Source of the DNA: Leucobacter aridicollis
GTDB taxonomy: Bacteria; Actinomycetota; Actinomycetes; Actinomycetales; Microbacteriaceae
Assembly (NCBI RefSeq): GCF_024399335.1
Contig: NZ_CP075339.1
Span: 3,472,001 to 3,536,000, forward strand
Length of the DNA: 64,000 nucleotides
Direction of reading: 5' to 3'
Of this stretch, positions 14,403 through 23,068 are shown piece after piece. The translations under genes and the position numbers were made by a program. Under the pieces are notes generated by a model that saw only the letters and a program-made list of their open reading frames with translations, was not told where the DNA came from and did no database searches. Each line of letters starts with the position of its first letter. The stretch's first letter is position 1.

Positions 14403-15347
14403 TCACCGCTTCGGCCTGGGTGTATCTGGCCGGGTCGTCCAGCGAACATACATGGCGCCAACCGCTATAGCTCCGACGAATCCAGCGGCCCACCACGGGA
14501 ACCCAGGAAGGCCCGACGGGGTACCCGCCGCCGCAATGTCTTTCACTGGTGTGGGAGTAATGCGCTCGCCCGTCACGAGAATGCGGTGACTGTTCACCCC
14601 GAGTGGGGTGCAGGTAATAAGCGTGACAAGGTCGCGGCCGGCGACTTGGTGGAGCGTCTCGGTCTGATCGGGCTCCACAACGAGTATCTCCGTGACCCTG
14701 TACGTCAGCACCTCACCGAACGTCTCTAGCGTGAAGGTGTCACCGTTCTTCACCCGGTCAAGGTCGGTGAACATCCGTGAGCTCGCGAGCCCCCGGTGAC
14801 CTGTGATGACTGAACGGGTGCTCCGCCCCCCGACAGGAAGCGACGTGCCCTCAAGGTGCCCTAAGCCACGCAGCAATGTGTCATCATCAGTGCCGTGGGC
14901 GATCGGCAGATCTACGTTGATCGTCGGTATTCGCAATCGTGACATCACGCCACTCGGAGTTTTGAGCTGCGCACGGTAGTCCTGCGGCAGCCCACTCATT
15001 TCGCCGTTGCCCACCGCCACATTCACACCAGCGGCAAGCAGTGCGCCCGCTGACAGCGCCTCGTTGTATGCCCGAGCAGCGGTGAGCTGAGTCGCGACAT
15101 CGGGTTTGACCTCGTCTATCTCCGCGTCATATAGGCCGACCAGCGAGGACTGGTTCACCTGCGAGAACCAGGACGCTGTGGTTGGGTACAGCAGCACACT
15201 CACCCCGAGAAGCCAGCAGGTCAGCGTTAACCAAGCGCTCACGCTGACACGTCGTCGTGCCAGCCTCGAGCCGCGCGTACGGTCGCGGCGCAGCGCTTCG
15301 GGCCCCCGTGCAGTTTCATCGTCAGAGTGATCGGCTGGCTGGGTCAC
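14403..15347 (-). CDS. srtC: Class C (pilus) sortase
   Basis: The 314-residue transpeptidase has an N-terminal membrane helix (about 34-54), a sortase barrel with catalytic His184 (VITGHRG), Cys246 (TLITCTPLG) and Arg255 (NSHRILVTG), and a C-terminal membrane helix (about 283-300) with a basic tail. Two helices around the barrel are typical of class C pilin polymerases. No clear DPF/DPW lid motif is seen before the barrel. The start chosen is GTG 15347, preceded by ggaagggaag; longer readings run into the hairpin after the pilin gene. It lies last in the pilus locus and should cross-link the LPLTG pilins encoded upstream. Confidence 0.92.
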   Translation of the reverse strand: MTQPADHSDDETARGPEALRRDRTRGSRLARRRVSVSAWLTLTCWLLGVSVLLYPTTASWFSQVNQSSLVGLYDAEIDEVKPDVATQLTAARAYNEALSAGALLAAGVNVAVGNGEMSGLPQDYRAQLKTPSGVMSRLRIPTINVDLPIAHGTDDDTLLRGLGHLEGTSLPVGGRSTRSVITGHRGLASSRMFTDLDRVKNGDTFTLETFGEVLTYRVTEILVVEPDQTETLHQVAGRDLVTLITCTPLGVNSHRILVTGERITPTPVKDIAAAGTPSGLPGFPWWAAGFVGAIAVGAMYVRWTTRPDTPRPKR

Positions 15348-15432
15348 GCAGCTTCCCTTCCATGGGGTAAGACAGGGTATCGCCGGCTCGGCGCGAGGGG
15401 TGGGGGCGCACCGAACCGGCGAGTCTAGGGGC

Positions 15433-15459
15433 GGATGGGCGACACTCGGCCGCCCACCC
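15433..15459 (-). terminator. Hairpin between pilin and sortase genes
   Basis: Nine-base-pair stem with one wobble (gggtgggcg / cgcccatcc on the minus strand) and a nine-base loop. No T-tract follows. It could be a partial terminator or mRNA-stability hairpin that keeps sortase expression below pilin expression. Confidence 0.4.
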
Positions 15460-15477
15460 GGGAGGCTACGCCTGGCT

Positions 15478-17010
15478 CTACTGGCGGCGGCGTGCGACGA
15501 GCACGGATCCTGCCGCAACCGAGACGAGCGCGAGGCCACCGATGACCATCAGGATCTGGCCTGCGCCACCGGTGAGGGGCAGCTCAGGGACTTCCTGCTG
15601 CTTGTTGGCAATCTCCTTCGAGACCACAGTAACCTCGCCGGCCTTCACAATGACCTCGGACTTGGCGGCGTCACCCGTAGGCAGAACGAACCCATTCGGG
15701 GCCTTCGTCTCAACGAGCACGTAGCAACGCTCCTGAAGACCGTTGGTCATGGTGCCGCCGTTGAGCTCATCGTCGCCGATCCAGAGACCGGGGATGGAGA
15801 TCTCGCCGTTGGCTGCCGACGTAACGGTGTAAGCGCTTCCGTCTGCCTTGGTCACCGGAACGAGGTCAGCGTCTGCGAGGCAGTCAGCTGCCTTGTTGCT
15901 CATGAGTACGGTGAACTCGGCCCCCTGCAGGCCCTTGCCGCTCTTGTCGGCGTCGACTTTCTTGAGGAGCGCGCCGCCCCAGCGCGTCCACACCTCGTTG
16001 GTCGGGGTGCCCGGGTTTCCGTCGCCATCCACGTCGAGGTCGTTAACGTTAACGCCCGCCTGGTTGGCGATCTCGCCGTTTCCCAGTGACTCTACGGTTG
16101 CAACGAAGTCAACCTTGACGACTTCACCGGCCTTCAGCGTTGCCTTCGCCCCGGTGAGGGTTACGGTCAGCGTGTGCTGAACGGGCGTGCCGCCGGTCGT
16201 CCACGCAGCGGTGTAGTCGGTTCCTTCAACCAGGGGCCGACCGTCGATCGATACGACCGGCGCCACGCTGCCCGACAGGCGGGGATCAAGCGTGTCGGTG
16301 ATGATGAACTTCGTGTAGACGTCGCCGTCGACGGCCGGTGCCTTCTGAGAGATCGAGTAGTTCACGTCTGCGCCGAGTACAAATCCATTGTTCGGCTGGT
16401 TCTGGATCGTCTTCGTGGGCAGATCACCAACGTCGTTCTTCGGGTACAGGTTCACGTCGTAAACCCAGGTGCCATCGCCCTCGCCCGTGTTGATGCCAGG
16501 GGTCGGCAGGGTCACGATGAACGGCTCAGAAAGCTTGGTGACGGTTGCCGGAGCAGACTTCTCGCGAACGAGGTATGCGCCGAGCGGCAGGTCGCCGCTC
16601 TTCGCGATGCCGCCAACCGTTGCGGGCAGCTCAGTGCAGCCGGTGAGCGAGAGCGAGCCAAGCGCAGCGCCGGATCGCGCCGCGACGAGGTCCGCGCTCG
16701 ATACGGCCTTCAACGTGTCCCAGCCAGCGTTGGTGCCGCTGAGCAGGTCAACACCGTTGATCGAGCAGTACTCGAACACGACGCCGTCGATCGGCTTCGA
16801 CGTCGGGTTCGTTCCGGTACCGCCAGGGTTCTGGGCCCCGCCACCGGGGTTCTCAAACTTGTGGACAGTCAGCGACCCGAGGCGCTCGGCGTCAATGTTG
16901 TCCGCCTGAGCGGCGGAGCCACCGACGAGAATCCCGAGGACCCCGACGGCGAGCGCCGCGGAGGCCGCAATGCCGCGGCGCAACGCGCGCGGGGCAGTGT
17001 TCTGAGACAT
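15478..17010 (-). CDS. spaA: Shaft (backbone) pilin, SpaA-type, LPLTG
   Basis: The 510-residue sortase substrate has a signal peptide cleaved near residue 36 (SAAQA). The pilin motif WVYDVNLYPKN (182-192) supplies the linking lysine K191. A D2-type isopeptide domain spans about 195-315. A Ca-loop-like segment (DLDVDGDGNPG) follows, then a C-terminal Cna-B domain with E-box (YVLVETKAPNG, 430-440). The sorting signal is LPLTG (477-481), then hydrophobic helix and RRR tail. ATG 17010 has a strong ribosome binding site (agaaagga). The pilin motif plus sorting signal identify it as the polymerising subunit, while the upstream gene is the tip adhesin. Its residues 320-346 match a segment of the sigma-factor fusion at 21118-22851 at 23 of 27 positions. 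Confidence 0.95.
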   Translation of the reverse strand: MSQNTAPRALRRGIAASAALAVGVLGILVGGSAAQADNIDAERLGSLTVHKFENPGGGAQNPGGTGTNPTSKPIDGVVFEYCSINGVDLLSGTNAGWDTLKAVSSADLVAARSGAALGSLSLTGCTELPATVGGIAKSGDLPLGAYLVREKSAPATVTKLSEPFIVTLPTPGINTGEGDGTWVYDVNLYPKNDVGDLPTKTIQNQPNNGFVLGADVNYSISQKAPAVDGDVYTKFIITDTLDPRLSGSVAPVVSIDGRPLVEGTDYTAAWTTGGTPVQHTLTVTLTGAKATLKAGEVVKVDFVATVESLGNGEIANQAGVNVNDLDVDGDGNPGTPTNEVWTRWGGALLKKVDADKSGKGLQGAEFTVLMSNKAADCLADADLVPVTKADGSAYTVTSAANGEISIPGLWIGDDELNGGTMTNGLQERCYVLVETKAPNGFVLPTGDAAKSEVIVKAGEVTVVSKEIANKQQEVPELPLTGGAGQILMVIGGLALVSVAAGSVLVARRRQ

Positions 17011-17087
17011 GGGTATTCCTTTCTGAACTACCGTTGTTCGGCAGGTTGGCACCGGGGGCGGCGTCTCCGCCCCCGGAAGTGAGTTGG

Positions 17088-20000
17088 TTAGATAAGTCGA
17101 CGTGCTCTGACCGAGCGCACTGCAAATACGCACATCAGTACGAGGAATGCTCCGCCGCCAAGCATGAAAAGGAAGGTCCCTACACCGCCGGTGAGCGGGA
17201 GTTCAGGTACCTCGACCTGGTGATTCACGATGCCCTCCAGATCCACCGCGGTATCCCCCACGACGGTGACTTCAATTGGCGTATCGAGCTTCACGAACCC
17301 AGCCGGAGCCTGCGTCTCCACGAGGTGGTAGGTGCCTGGCGGTACATTCGTGAGCCTGAACTTTCCGGCGAGCGGGTCAGTGTCGTGACCGGCACATTCC
17401 TCAGCAGAGTCGGCGACACAGTCGCTCAGTGACATCACGGATCCGCCGGGAACTGGCTTCCCTGCTGAGTCGACCGGCACAAGATCCCAGTTGGAGCCCG
17501 CGAGACGCGTTCCAGCTGTATCCACCTTCTCCCAGGACAGATCTACTCCGGGTTTGAAGTTCGCAATCGTGCCGAGCTCGTACGTCCAACTGTCTCGGTC
17601 CAGATTGCCCTCACCAAGCGTGAACCTGATGGGCTGGCTGGCGAGCACGAAGCCCGAGGGGGCTTTGGTCTCAACAAGCTCGTACGTGCCCCACGGAATA
17701 GCGCTGAGAGTGAACTTGCCAGCGGCCGGATCGCGATCTTCACCACAAGTTCCTCCAGTGCAGTCAACGATCGTGCGCGGCCACTCACCAGGGGGCATTA
17801 TGCCCCCCTGCGGAACAACAGGCGTAAGGGTCCACTCCGAACCGGCGAGGAGCGTCGTGGCATTCGCGCCATCTACCTTTTTCCATGCGAGGTCGGGCGT
17901 GAGCTGCAGTCCAACCCGCTGTGCCTCACTCGGAAGCATGGGAACGCCGTTCGAAGTACGCTTCGCGGCAATGGCGACGTTGTTCCATGCGGTGCCAGTC
18001 AGGTCGCCGCCAGAAGCAACGGCTGGGAAGGTGCCCGTGTAGGTGTCGCCGGGCGACCAGACCATGGCGTCAAAGTCGAGGCGGATCGCGGTGACGGATG
18101 CCCAGTCTCCCGCAACGTCAGTTGCCCAATCATTCGTGCAGTTCGCAGGCGCACTGGTGAGTGTGCCCGTGCCCTTGCCAGCGAGTTCGCCTCGGCAGGG
18201 TTCGGTGGCTTTCGAGTACTGCACCGTGGCGCCTGCAGGCAGCCCGGTAACGGGGCCAGTCATCCGGACGTTGAACTCTGAACCTCGCGCGTCTGCGCCG
18301 GGCTTCGCGCCGTGGTCACCCACGCGCGGCAGCATGTCGTAGACCACCACGTCACGCATATCAACGTTGCCGGTGTTCCTCACCGGAATGCGGTAGGTAG
18401 CCTCGCCATCGCGGTCTGTCGAACCGATACCGGGGGCGGGGATGAACTCGTTGTCGCGGGTGCCGCGCACCTCCTTTACGGAATTCATTCCTGGCCCTTC
18501 GACCACGGTGTACGGTTTCTTACCGCGACAGCCGGTGTCGGCGTCGGGGCCCTGCACGGCGTTATTGAAGCTCAGGTCGGCCCAGCTCTTCTGGGGGTCA
18601 AGTATCTTCGGGTCGGCATAGCTCCCCGGGCTTTCGCACACCAGGTACCCGGTCGCCGCTTCCTTCGCCTGCACAAGCATGTAGTTCTCGTAGGTATTGA
18701 CTGGGGTGTTGTCGCGCACTCGCGCATCAAAGCCGATCTCGACCTGGTCGTTCAGCGCGAGCCCGCCGCCCTCCGGCACATTCGGGAAGTCGATAACCAC
18801 CTGGGTACGGGTCACTCCGCCAACCACCACGTCCCTCAAGGTGAGACGAGGCTCGCCGAGCTTCGCGAGGACCGCCTCGGCGGCGGCGCCGCTCTTGCCC
18901 GACACGTTGAGGTACACAGGATTACTCGGGTCCTTCGGCGAATACACGAGGTTCGCTGGAAGGATCTCGGTGATGGTGGGGGTAAAGGTATATGGCCTGC
19001 CGGTAGACACCTGCCCGTACCAGTTATCGCGCTGCGTGACGACCTCGACGCGCACGGGGTCTCCGGGTTCGAGCGAAGGCTGGTTCCCCTTCATGCCGTC
19101 GTCCGTCACGACGTCGGGGTTATACATGCGCTTCTCGGCGTAGACGTTCACCGGGTCGCGTGCCACCCGCGTGTACCCGCAGCGTCCCTCCTTATTCGAA
19201 TCGACGACGGAACCATTTCTCGTCATCGAACCGCCGTTCCAGCGCACGGTATTGTCCGCCGTGCAGTTCTCGATGGTCACCCAGAGCGGGTGCTGCGAAG
19301 CGGGTGTGACGCCGGCCTGCGGGGTCTGCCCTACAGTCTCCACTTCCCCACTAGTCATGAAGTGTGGCTGGTAGACACCATCGCGCACCGCATCCGAATT
19401 ATCGAGCGGAATGTCATTGCTCACGCTACCGAAGAGGAAAAGGCTTCCCTTCGTTCCGCCCTTCACCGGGTTCTCGTCAAGCCAGAACTTGGTGATCCAC
19501 TCTCCGGCGCCCATAGAAATCGGCTGCCCTGCATCCAGACCATCGCAGAACCGCATCGAGCTATCGCCCGCAACCATGCCCTCTGCGATTGTGCAGACTC
19601 CGACCCTGCCTTGGTTCGTCTGCCAGTTCACCTTCAGCTCAGACATGCTGCCGTTTGAGCCGAAGGAGACATCACGATACGCCGGGGTGGCACACGAGAT
19701 ATCGTTTGTATCGGTCGGCGAAGTCCACCCACAGGGCAGCATGTCGACGAGCGACCAGGTTCCTCGTGCGTTGCCCGTTCCCGCGATCGAGTAGTCGTGA
19801 AGGTAGCCGCGAACGTAGTCTCCCCCGGCAAAGGTTCCACCGCGCCATAGCTGCCGCGAGGCCTTGTTCGACTGCGCATAGGAGATGCCCTTCTGCACCG
19901 TGAACTCGCCGTCTGCACCGATCTGCAGGTAGTGCGTCACGCTTGTCTCGTCTGAGAGGGGCGCGCCCGTTGCCCAAGTCTTCGCAGTGACCGCGACCTC

Positions 20001-20954
20001 GTTGGTCTGCGGGAGCTGCTGGTTTGCATCGTTGGTGAAACGATCCTCAGGGAAGTTCACCGTCACGAGAAGCGTCTTCCCGAAGGTGGACGGGTCACAT
20101 TTGGCTTGACCGTTCTCGACCTTGGCGGTCTTCCCGAGATCCCAGGTAACGGTGTGGGTAGCTGCATCGTAGACGCCACCTGCCGAAGCAGACTGAAACA
20201 CCGTGCGTGGCGGAAGTGTATCGGTCACCTTCACGTCTTCCATGGCCCAGAGGCCAAGGGTGTTGCACATGTTCGAGTAGGGTGTGAACCCTCCGCTTGC
20301 GTTCCACTGCTGCGGGTAGCCAACCTTGACCTCGTAGGTGGCATCGCTGCCGACGTAGGGGTCTTCCTGAGGGGCGAACTTCGTCTTCACAACCTGAATA
20401 TCGGCAGCCGAACGCACGACAGCCGGTTCAGAAGTCTCCTCAACTGACTGCGAGTTCGCGGAGAAGGTGGCCGTCGGAGTCATCGCCGTGCCGTCTGGAG
20501 TGACCCAGTTCTCCGTCTGCAGCGTAAACGTCACCGTGCCGGTGTTGGCGCCTGCCATCGTGGCGGGGAAGTGCCACACGATCTTGCGGTCAGCGCCCGT
20601 ACCGACGACCCCAACTGGAAAGGTCTGGGCTGGGGTACCGAACCGAACGGGCGTAAAGCTCGTCACGGCGAACTGCATGTTGCCTGGCTGACCGAGCGGC
20701 ACCGGCACCTCAAGTGAGGCACCGGAGCAGCCGTTCGAGACACCGCCGCACTGCCACTGCACCTCGAAAGTCACAGTCTCGCCAGCTGTCACCTCCACGT
20801 CAGTGGGTGCCGGATGGATATCCACGGTCAGGTCGTTGCCTGCGGCGAGCGCCGGCCCCCCAACGCCCGTGAGCACCACGAGTGCGCTCAGCACCGCGCC
20901 AATAATGCCGGCAGTCCACTTCGACCGTCGTCCCTTTCGACGTGCAGCAGTCAC
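17088..20954 (-). CDS. Large pilus tip adhesin with LPLTG anchor
   Basis: This 1,288-residue exported protein has a basic N-terminus and signal sequence (cleavage near GGPALAAG, residue 38). A long beta-rich DUF11-like region (about 40-1020) resembles surface adhesins. Two C-terminal SpaA/Cna-B domains carry E-boxes (YELVETKAPSGF; YHLVETQAPAGF). The sorting signal LPLTG (about 1252-1256) is followed by a hydrophobic helix and an RARR tail. No YPK-type pilin motif was noticed, so it probably caps the pilus or sits directly on the wall. The start is GTG 20954, preceded by agggggaagca. It lies 77 bases before the shaft pilin gene and 163 bases after the sigma-fusion gene, on the same strand. Confidence 0.9.
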   Translation of the reverse strand: MTAARRKGRRSKWTAGIIGAVLSALVVLTGVGGPALAAGNDLTVDIHPAPTDVEVTAGETVTFEVQWQCGGVSNGCSGASLEVPVPLGQPGNMQFAVTSFTPVRFGTPAQTFPVGVVGTGADRKIVWHFPATMAGANTGTVTFTLQTENWVTPDGTAMTPTATFSANSQSVEETSEPAVVRSAADIQVVKTKFAPQEDPYVGSDATYEVKVGYPQQWNASGGFTPYSNMCNTLGLWAMEDVKVTDTLPPRTVFQSASAGGVYDAATHTVTWDLGKTAKVENGQAKCDPSTFGKTLLVTVNFPEDRFTNDANQQLPQTNEVAVTAKTWATGAPLSDETSVTHYLQIGADGEFTVQKGISYAQSNKASRQLWRGGTFAGGDYVRGYLHDYSIAGTGNARGTWSLVDMLPCGWTSPTDTNDISCATPAYRDVSFGSNGSMSELKVNWQTNQGRVGVCTIAEGMVAGDSSMRFCDGLDAGQPISMGAGEWITKFWLDENPVKGGTKGSLFLFGSVSNDIPLDNSDAVRDGVYQPHFMTSGEVETVGQTPQAGVTPASQHPLWVTIENCTADNTVRWNGGSMTRNGSVVDSNKEGRCGYTRVARDPVNVYAEKRMYNPDVVTDDGMKGNQPSLEPGDPVRVEVVTQRDNWYGQVSTGRPYTFTPTITEILPANLVYSPKDPSNPVYLNVSGKSGAAAEAVLAKLGEPRLTLRDVVVGGVTRTQVVIDFPNVPEGGGLALNDQVEIGFDARVRDNTPVNTYENYMLVQAKEAATGYLVCESPGSYADPKILDPQKSWADLSFNNAVQGPDADTGCRGKKPYTVVEGPGMNSVKEVRGTRDNEFIPAPGIGSTDRDGEATYRIPVRNTGNVDMRDVVVYDMLPRVGDHGAKPGADARGSEFNVRMTGPVTGLPAGATVQYSKATEPCRGELAGKGTGTLTSAPANCTNDWATDVAGDWASVTAIRLDFDAMVWSPGDTYTGTFPAVASGGDLTGTAWNNVAIAAKRTSNGVPMLPSEAQRVGLQLTPDLAWKKVDGANATTLLAGSEWTLTPVVPQGGIMPPGEWPRTIVDCTGGTCGEDRDPAAGKFTLSAIPWGTYELVETKAPSGFVLASQPIRFTLGEGNLDRDSWTYELGTIANFKPGVDLSWEKVDTAGTRLAGSNWDLVPVDSAGKPVPGGSVMSLSDCVADSAEECAGHDTDPLAGKFRLTNVPPGTYHLVETQAPAGFVKLDTPIEVTVVGDTAVDLEGIVNHQVEVPELPLTGGVGTFLFMLGGGAFLVLMCVFAVRSVRARRLI

Positions 20955-21117
20955 TGCTTCCCCCTTGAGTCTTCATCTTTGAAACCAAACATGGCCCCAA
21001 CGTAATTAAAGAGCTCCCGGAGGAAATAATGTGACGCAGTTTGTGAAAAGTTTTTCAGAAGTTTTTGGAGAGCTTTCTGCTTCCATATTTTTGCGGATGT
21101 TCCCGCCGATGGCCTGC
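20955..21117 (-). promoter_or_regulatory. Probable promoter region of pilin genes
   Basis: This 163-base AT-richer gap separates the sigma-fusion gene from the tip adhesin gene. It contains aaaaacttttcacaaactgc followed by gtcac on the minus strand, which could include an ECF-type promoter (AAC / CGTC elements), but the spacing of 13 is short, so this is only a candidate. Confidence 0.3.
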
Positions 21118-22851
21118 CTACCCTCGCCGCGGTCTCGCGGCGACCACGAGGCCACCCGCAACGAGCAGCAGCGCCCCGCCGCCGGCGATCAGCAGCTGGC
21201 CACTTTGGCCGGTTCTCGCCAGCCACGATCCGGGCTCCGCGGTGTTCGGTATGGTGACGCTCTCCACTGCCTCAGCCGTGTCCCAGCCGCGAACGATGAT
21301 CTCGCTGCGGGCCGCCTGACCGATGGGGAGCAGATAGCCAGTAGGGGCCACAATTTCCTCAAGTACATAGCAGCGGGCCGACAGCCCGCTCGAGAACTTG
21401 CCGCCATCGATCTCGTCGTCCCCGACCCACAGAGGCGGAATTTCGAGCACTCCGTTCTTGCCACTCTCAATGACCATCGCCTCACCGTCGTCGCCCACGA
21501 CCGGTGTCAGTTGCTGCGCAGTTCGACAGCCCTCGGGCTGCTCGCTCGCCCAGAGCAAAAACTTCGCCCCCGGCAGCCCGATCGCCGCGTCGCGCGCGTC
21601 AACTTTCACCACCGCTGCGGTACCCCACCTCGTCCATACGGTGTTCGTTGGCGTACCGGGCACACCGTCACCATCGAGGTCCAGGTCATTCACGTTGACA
21701 TGCCCCGTGTTCGGGATCTCGGCGGACTCCGTGGGCATCGACTCGAAACCGGCTGGGACCCCCTCGCCGGGGAGCATGTCTTCGCCCTCGGAGGCAGCGT
21801 CGCCGCGAGTTGACCCGACGTAGCCTTCAGCCACTGTGCCACCCGGCCCAGCTGCTGTGGTCTCCGAGCTTCCACCACCCGCTGAACCAGCCACATCGCG
21901 GTCGACGTCGCCAGCTCCGTCGCCTGGCTCCGTCGGACCCTGCAAGGGACTAGTCGGCAGTTCAGAGACGTCAGTCGTGCCCTGCAATGCCGGAATCGCT
22001 ACTCCAGCAGCCACAACCAATGCTCCCGCAGAAGCGCACGCGGCGGCCGTCAGAAGCGCTTTGCGCTTCCACCCGCGCTCCATCGCAATCACACCGGTAC
22101 TTACCATGCCAATGACGCTCGCTTGCTCAGCAAAGCGGCGCCACCGAGCTTTGCACTGCGGGCAGCCTTCGACGTGAGCAGAGGCCCGAGCGGCCTTCCG
22201 GCTCCCCTTACGCCCCCAGCGCATCTCGCTGAAGTCACTCACGCAGGCGGCGCAATCAGCCGCGAGCCCCCTCGGTGGGTGCATCTGTTTCAGCCAAGAG
22301 CGCTTCAGCCCTTCGCGTGCGCGCTTCAACAGAACCGAAGTCGAGTTCGGGGTGAGCTCAAGGTCAGCTGCAACTTCTTGGACTGGCTTTCCGGCGACAT
22401 CGACCGCCAGAATCACATGCTTCCAACGCAGCGGCAAATCGTCGAGCGCCGCTGCCGCAGCGTCTTGCTCTTCGAGGTCGGCAAGGTGGTCGTCACTCGC
22501 TCCGCTCTCAAGCTTTTCGGCGTCGAAATCGTCGAGCGATATCTCTCGGTTATCGGCACGCCAGTGTTTCGAGAGCTGCGATGTAATTGTGCGAAACAGG
22601 TAACTGGTGAACGACTCAGTAGGGCCGCCTCCATCGAGCAATGCGCGGTAGATCGAGTCAAACGCGTCAGATACCGCATCCTCGGCGTACGTCACGTCTT
22701 TGCGCTTCGCCCACCCCACAGCAACCGCGTGGTACCGCTCCCAGAGAGTCGCGAGCGGCCACGCCTCACCGCTACGGATCAGGTCGCACAACTCACTGTC
22801 CGTAATCGACTCGGCCCCGCTCGGCCCTCGCTCGTCAATCACGTGGGTCAT
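21118..22851 (-). CDS. ECF-like sigma factor fused to zinc finger, TM, pilin-like ectodomain, sorting-like tail
   Basis: The 577-residue product (ATG 22851) contains, in order: sigma-70 region 2 (about 30-100; YAEDAVSDAFDSIYRAL); region 4 helix-turn-helix (about 130-190; PVQEVAADLELTPNSTSVLLKRA); an anti-sigma-type zinc finger (C200xxC203, H226xxxC230xxC233); a membrane helix (264-288); a Gly/Thr/Glu-rich linker (290-380); a Ca-loop-like plus Cna-B/SpaA-like ectodomain (385-525, with E-box-like YVLEEIVAPTGY); LARTG (544-548); a second hydrophobic helix (550-571); and RPRRG. The sigma part is predicted inside and the pilin-like domain outside the membrane. It is first in the pilus locus. An upstream in-frame TTG at 22911 is possible but less likely. 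It probably regulates the downstream pilus genes (inference). Confidence 0.88.
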   Translation of the reverse strand: MTHVIDERGPSGAESITDSELCDLIRSGEAWPLATLWERYHAVAVGWAKRKDVTYAEDAVSDAFDSIYRALLDGGGPTESFTSYLFRTITSQLSKHWRADNREISLDDFDAEKLESGASDDHLADLEEQDAAAAALDDLPLRWKHVILAVDVAGKPVQEVAADLELTPNSTSVLLKRAREGLKRSWLKQMHPPRGLAADCAACVSDFSEMRWGRKGSRKAARASAHVEGCPQCKARWRRFAEQASVIGMVSTGVIAMERGWKRKALLTAAACASAGALVVAAGVAIPALQGTTDVSELPTSPLQGPTEPGDGAGDVDRDVAGSAGGGSSETTAAGPGGTVAEGYVGSTRGDAASEGEDMLPGEGVPAGFESMPTESAEIPNTGHVNVNDLDLDGDGVPGTPTNTVWTRWGTAAVVKVDARDAAIGLPGAKFLLWASEQPEGCRTAQQLTPVVGDDGEAMVIESGKNGVLEIPPLWVGDDEIDGGKFSSGLSARCYVLEEIVAPTGYLLPIGQAARSEIIVRGWDTAEAVESVTIPNTAEPGSWLARTGQSGQLLIAGGGALLLVAGGLVVAARPRRG

Positions 22852-22951
22852 GCTACCAAGCGCGCAAAACAGCGCAACTCCGTGTCCTCGAACACGGCGC
22901 GCGCATGACAACGAGCACGAACACAGCCAAGAAACTCAGGATGCTGCGCCT

Positions 22952-22980
22952 ATGACATCTGTCATGGGAGCAGATGACAT
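22952..22980. promoter_or_regulatory. Candidate operator, divergent sigma-fusion / hydrolase
   Basis: An inverted repeat ATGACA-TC-TGTCAT spans 22952-22965, and a further atgacat half-site lies at 22974-22980, 22 bases (about two helical turns) from the first. It lies between the divergent starts at 22851 and 23069. The binding protein is unknown. Confidence 0.4.
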
Positions 22981-23068
22981 TGAGACACTTCTCCGCACTT
23001 GAAAAGTGTTGTGGACTTGGAACACATCACAGCGTGTGCCTGGCACAAGCGTTTCGAACCGAGGACCA

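Noticed and set aside
18312..19658. 448-codon plus-strand frame inside the tip adhesin region
   Set aside because: Antisense shadow of a high-GC gene; no ribosome binding site or recognisable domain, while the minus frame has signal peptide, Cna-B domains and LPLTG.
22852..22911. Earlier TTG start for the sigma-fusion gene
   Set aside because: Adds a Cys/Arg-rich 20-residue extension unlike sigma N-termini; ATG 22851 preferred, though its ribosome binding site is weak.
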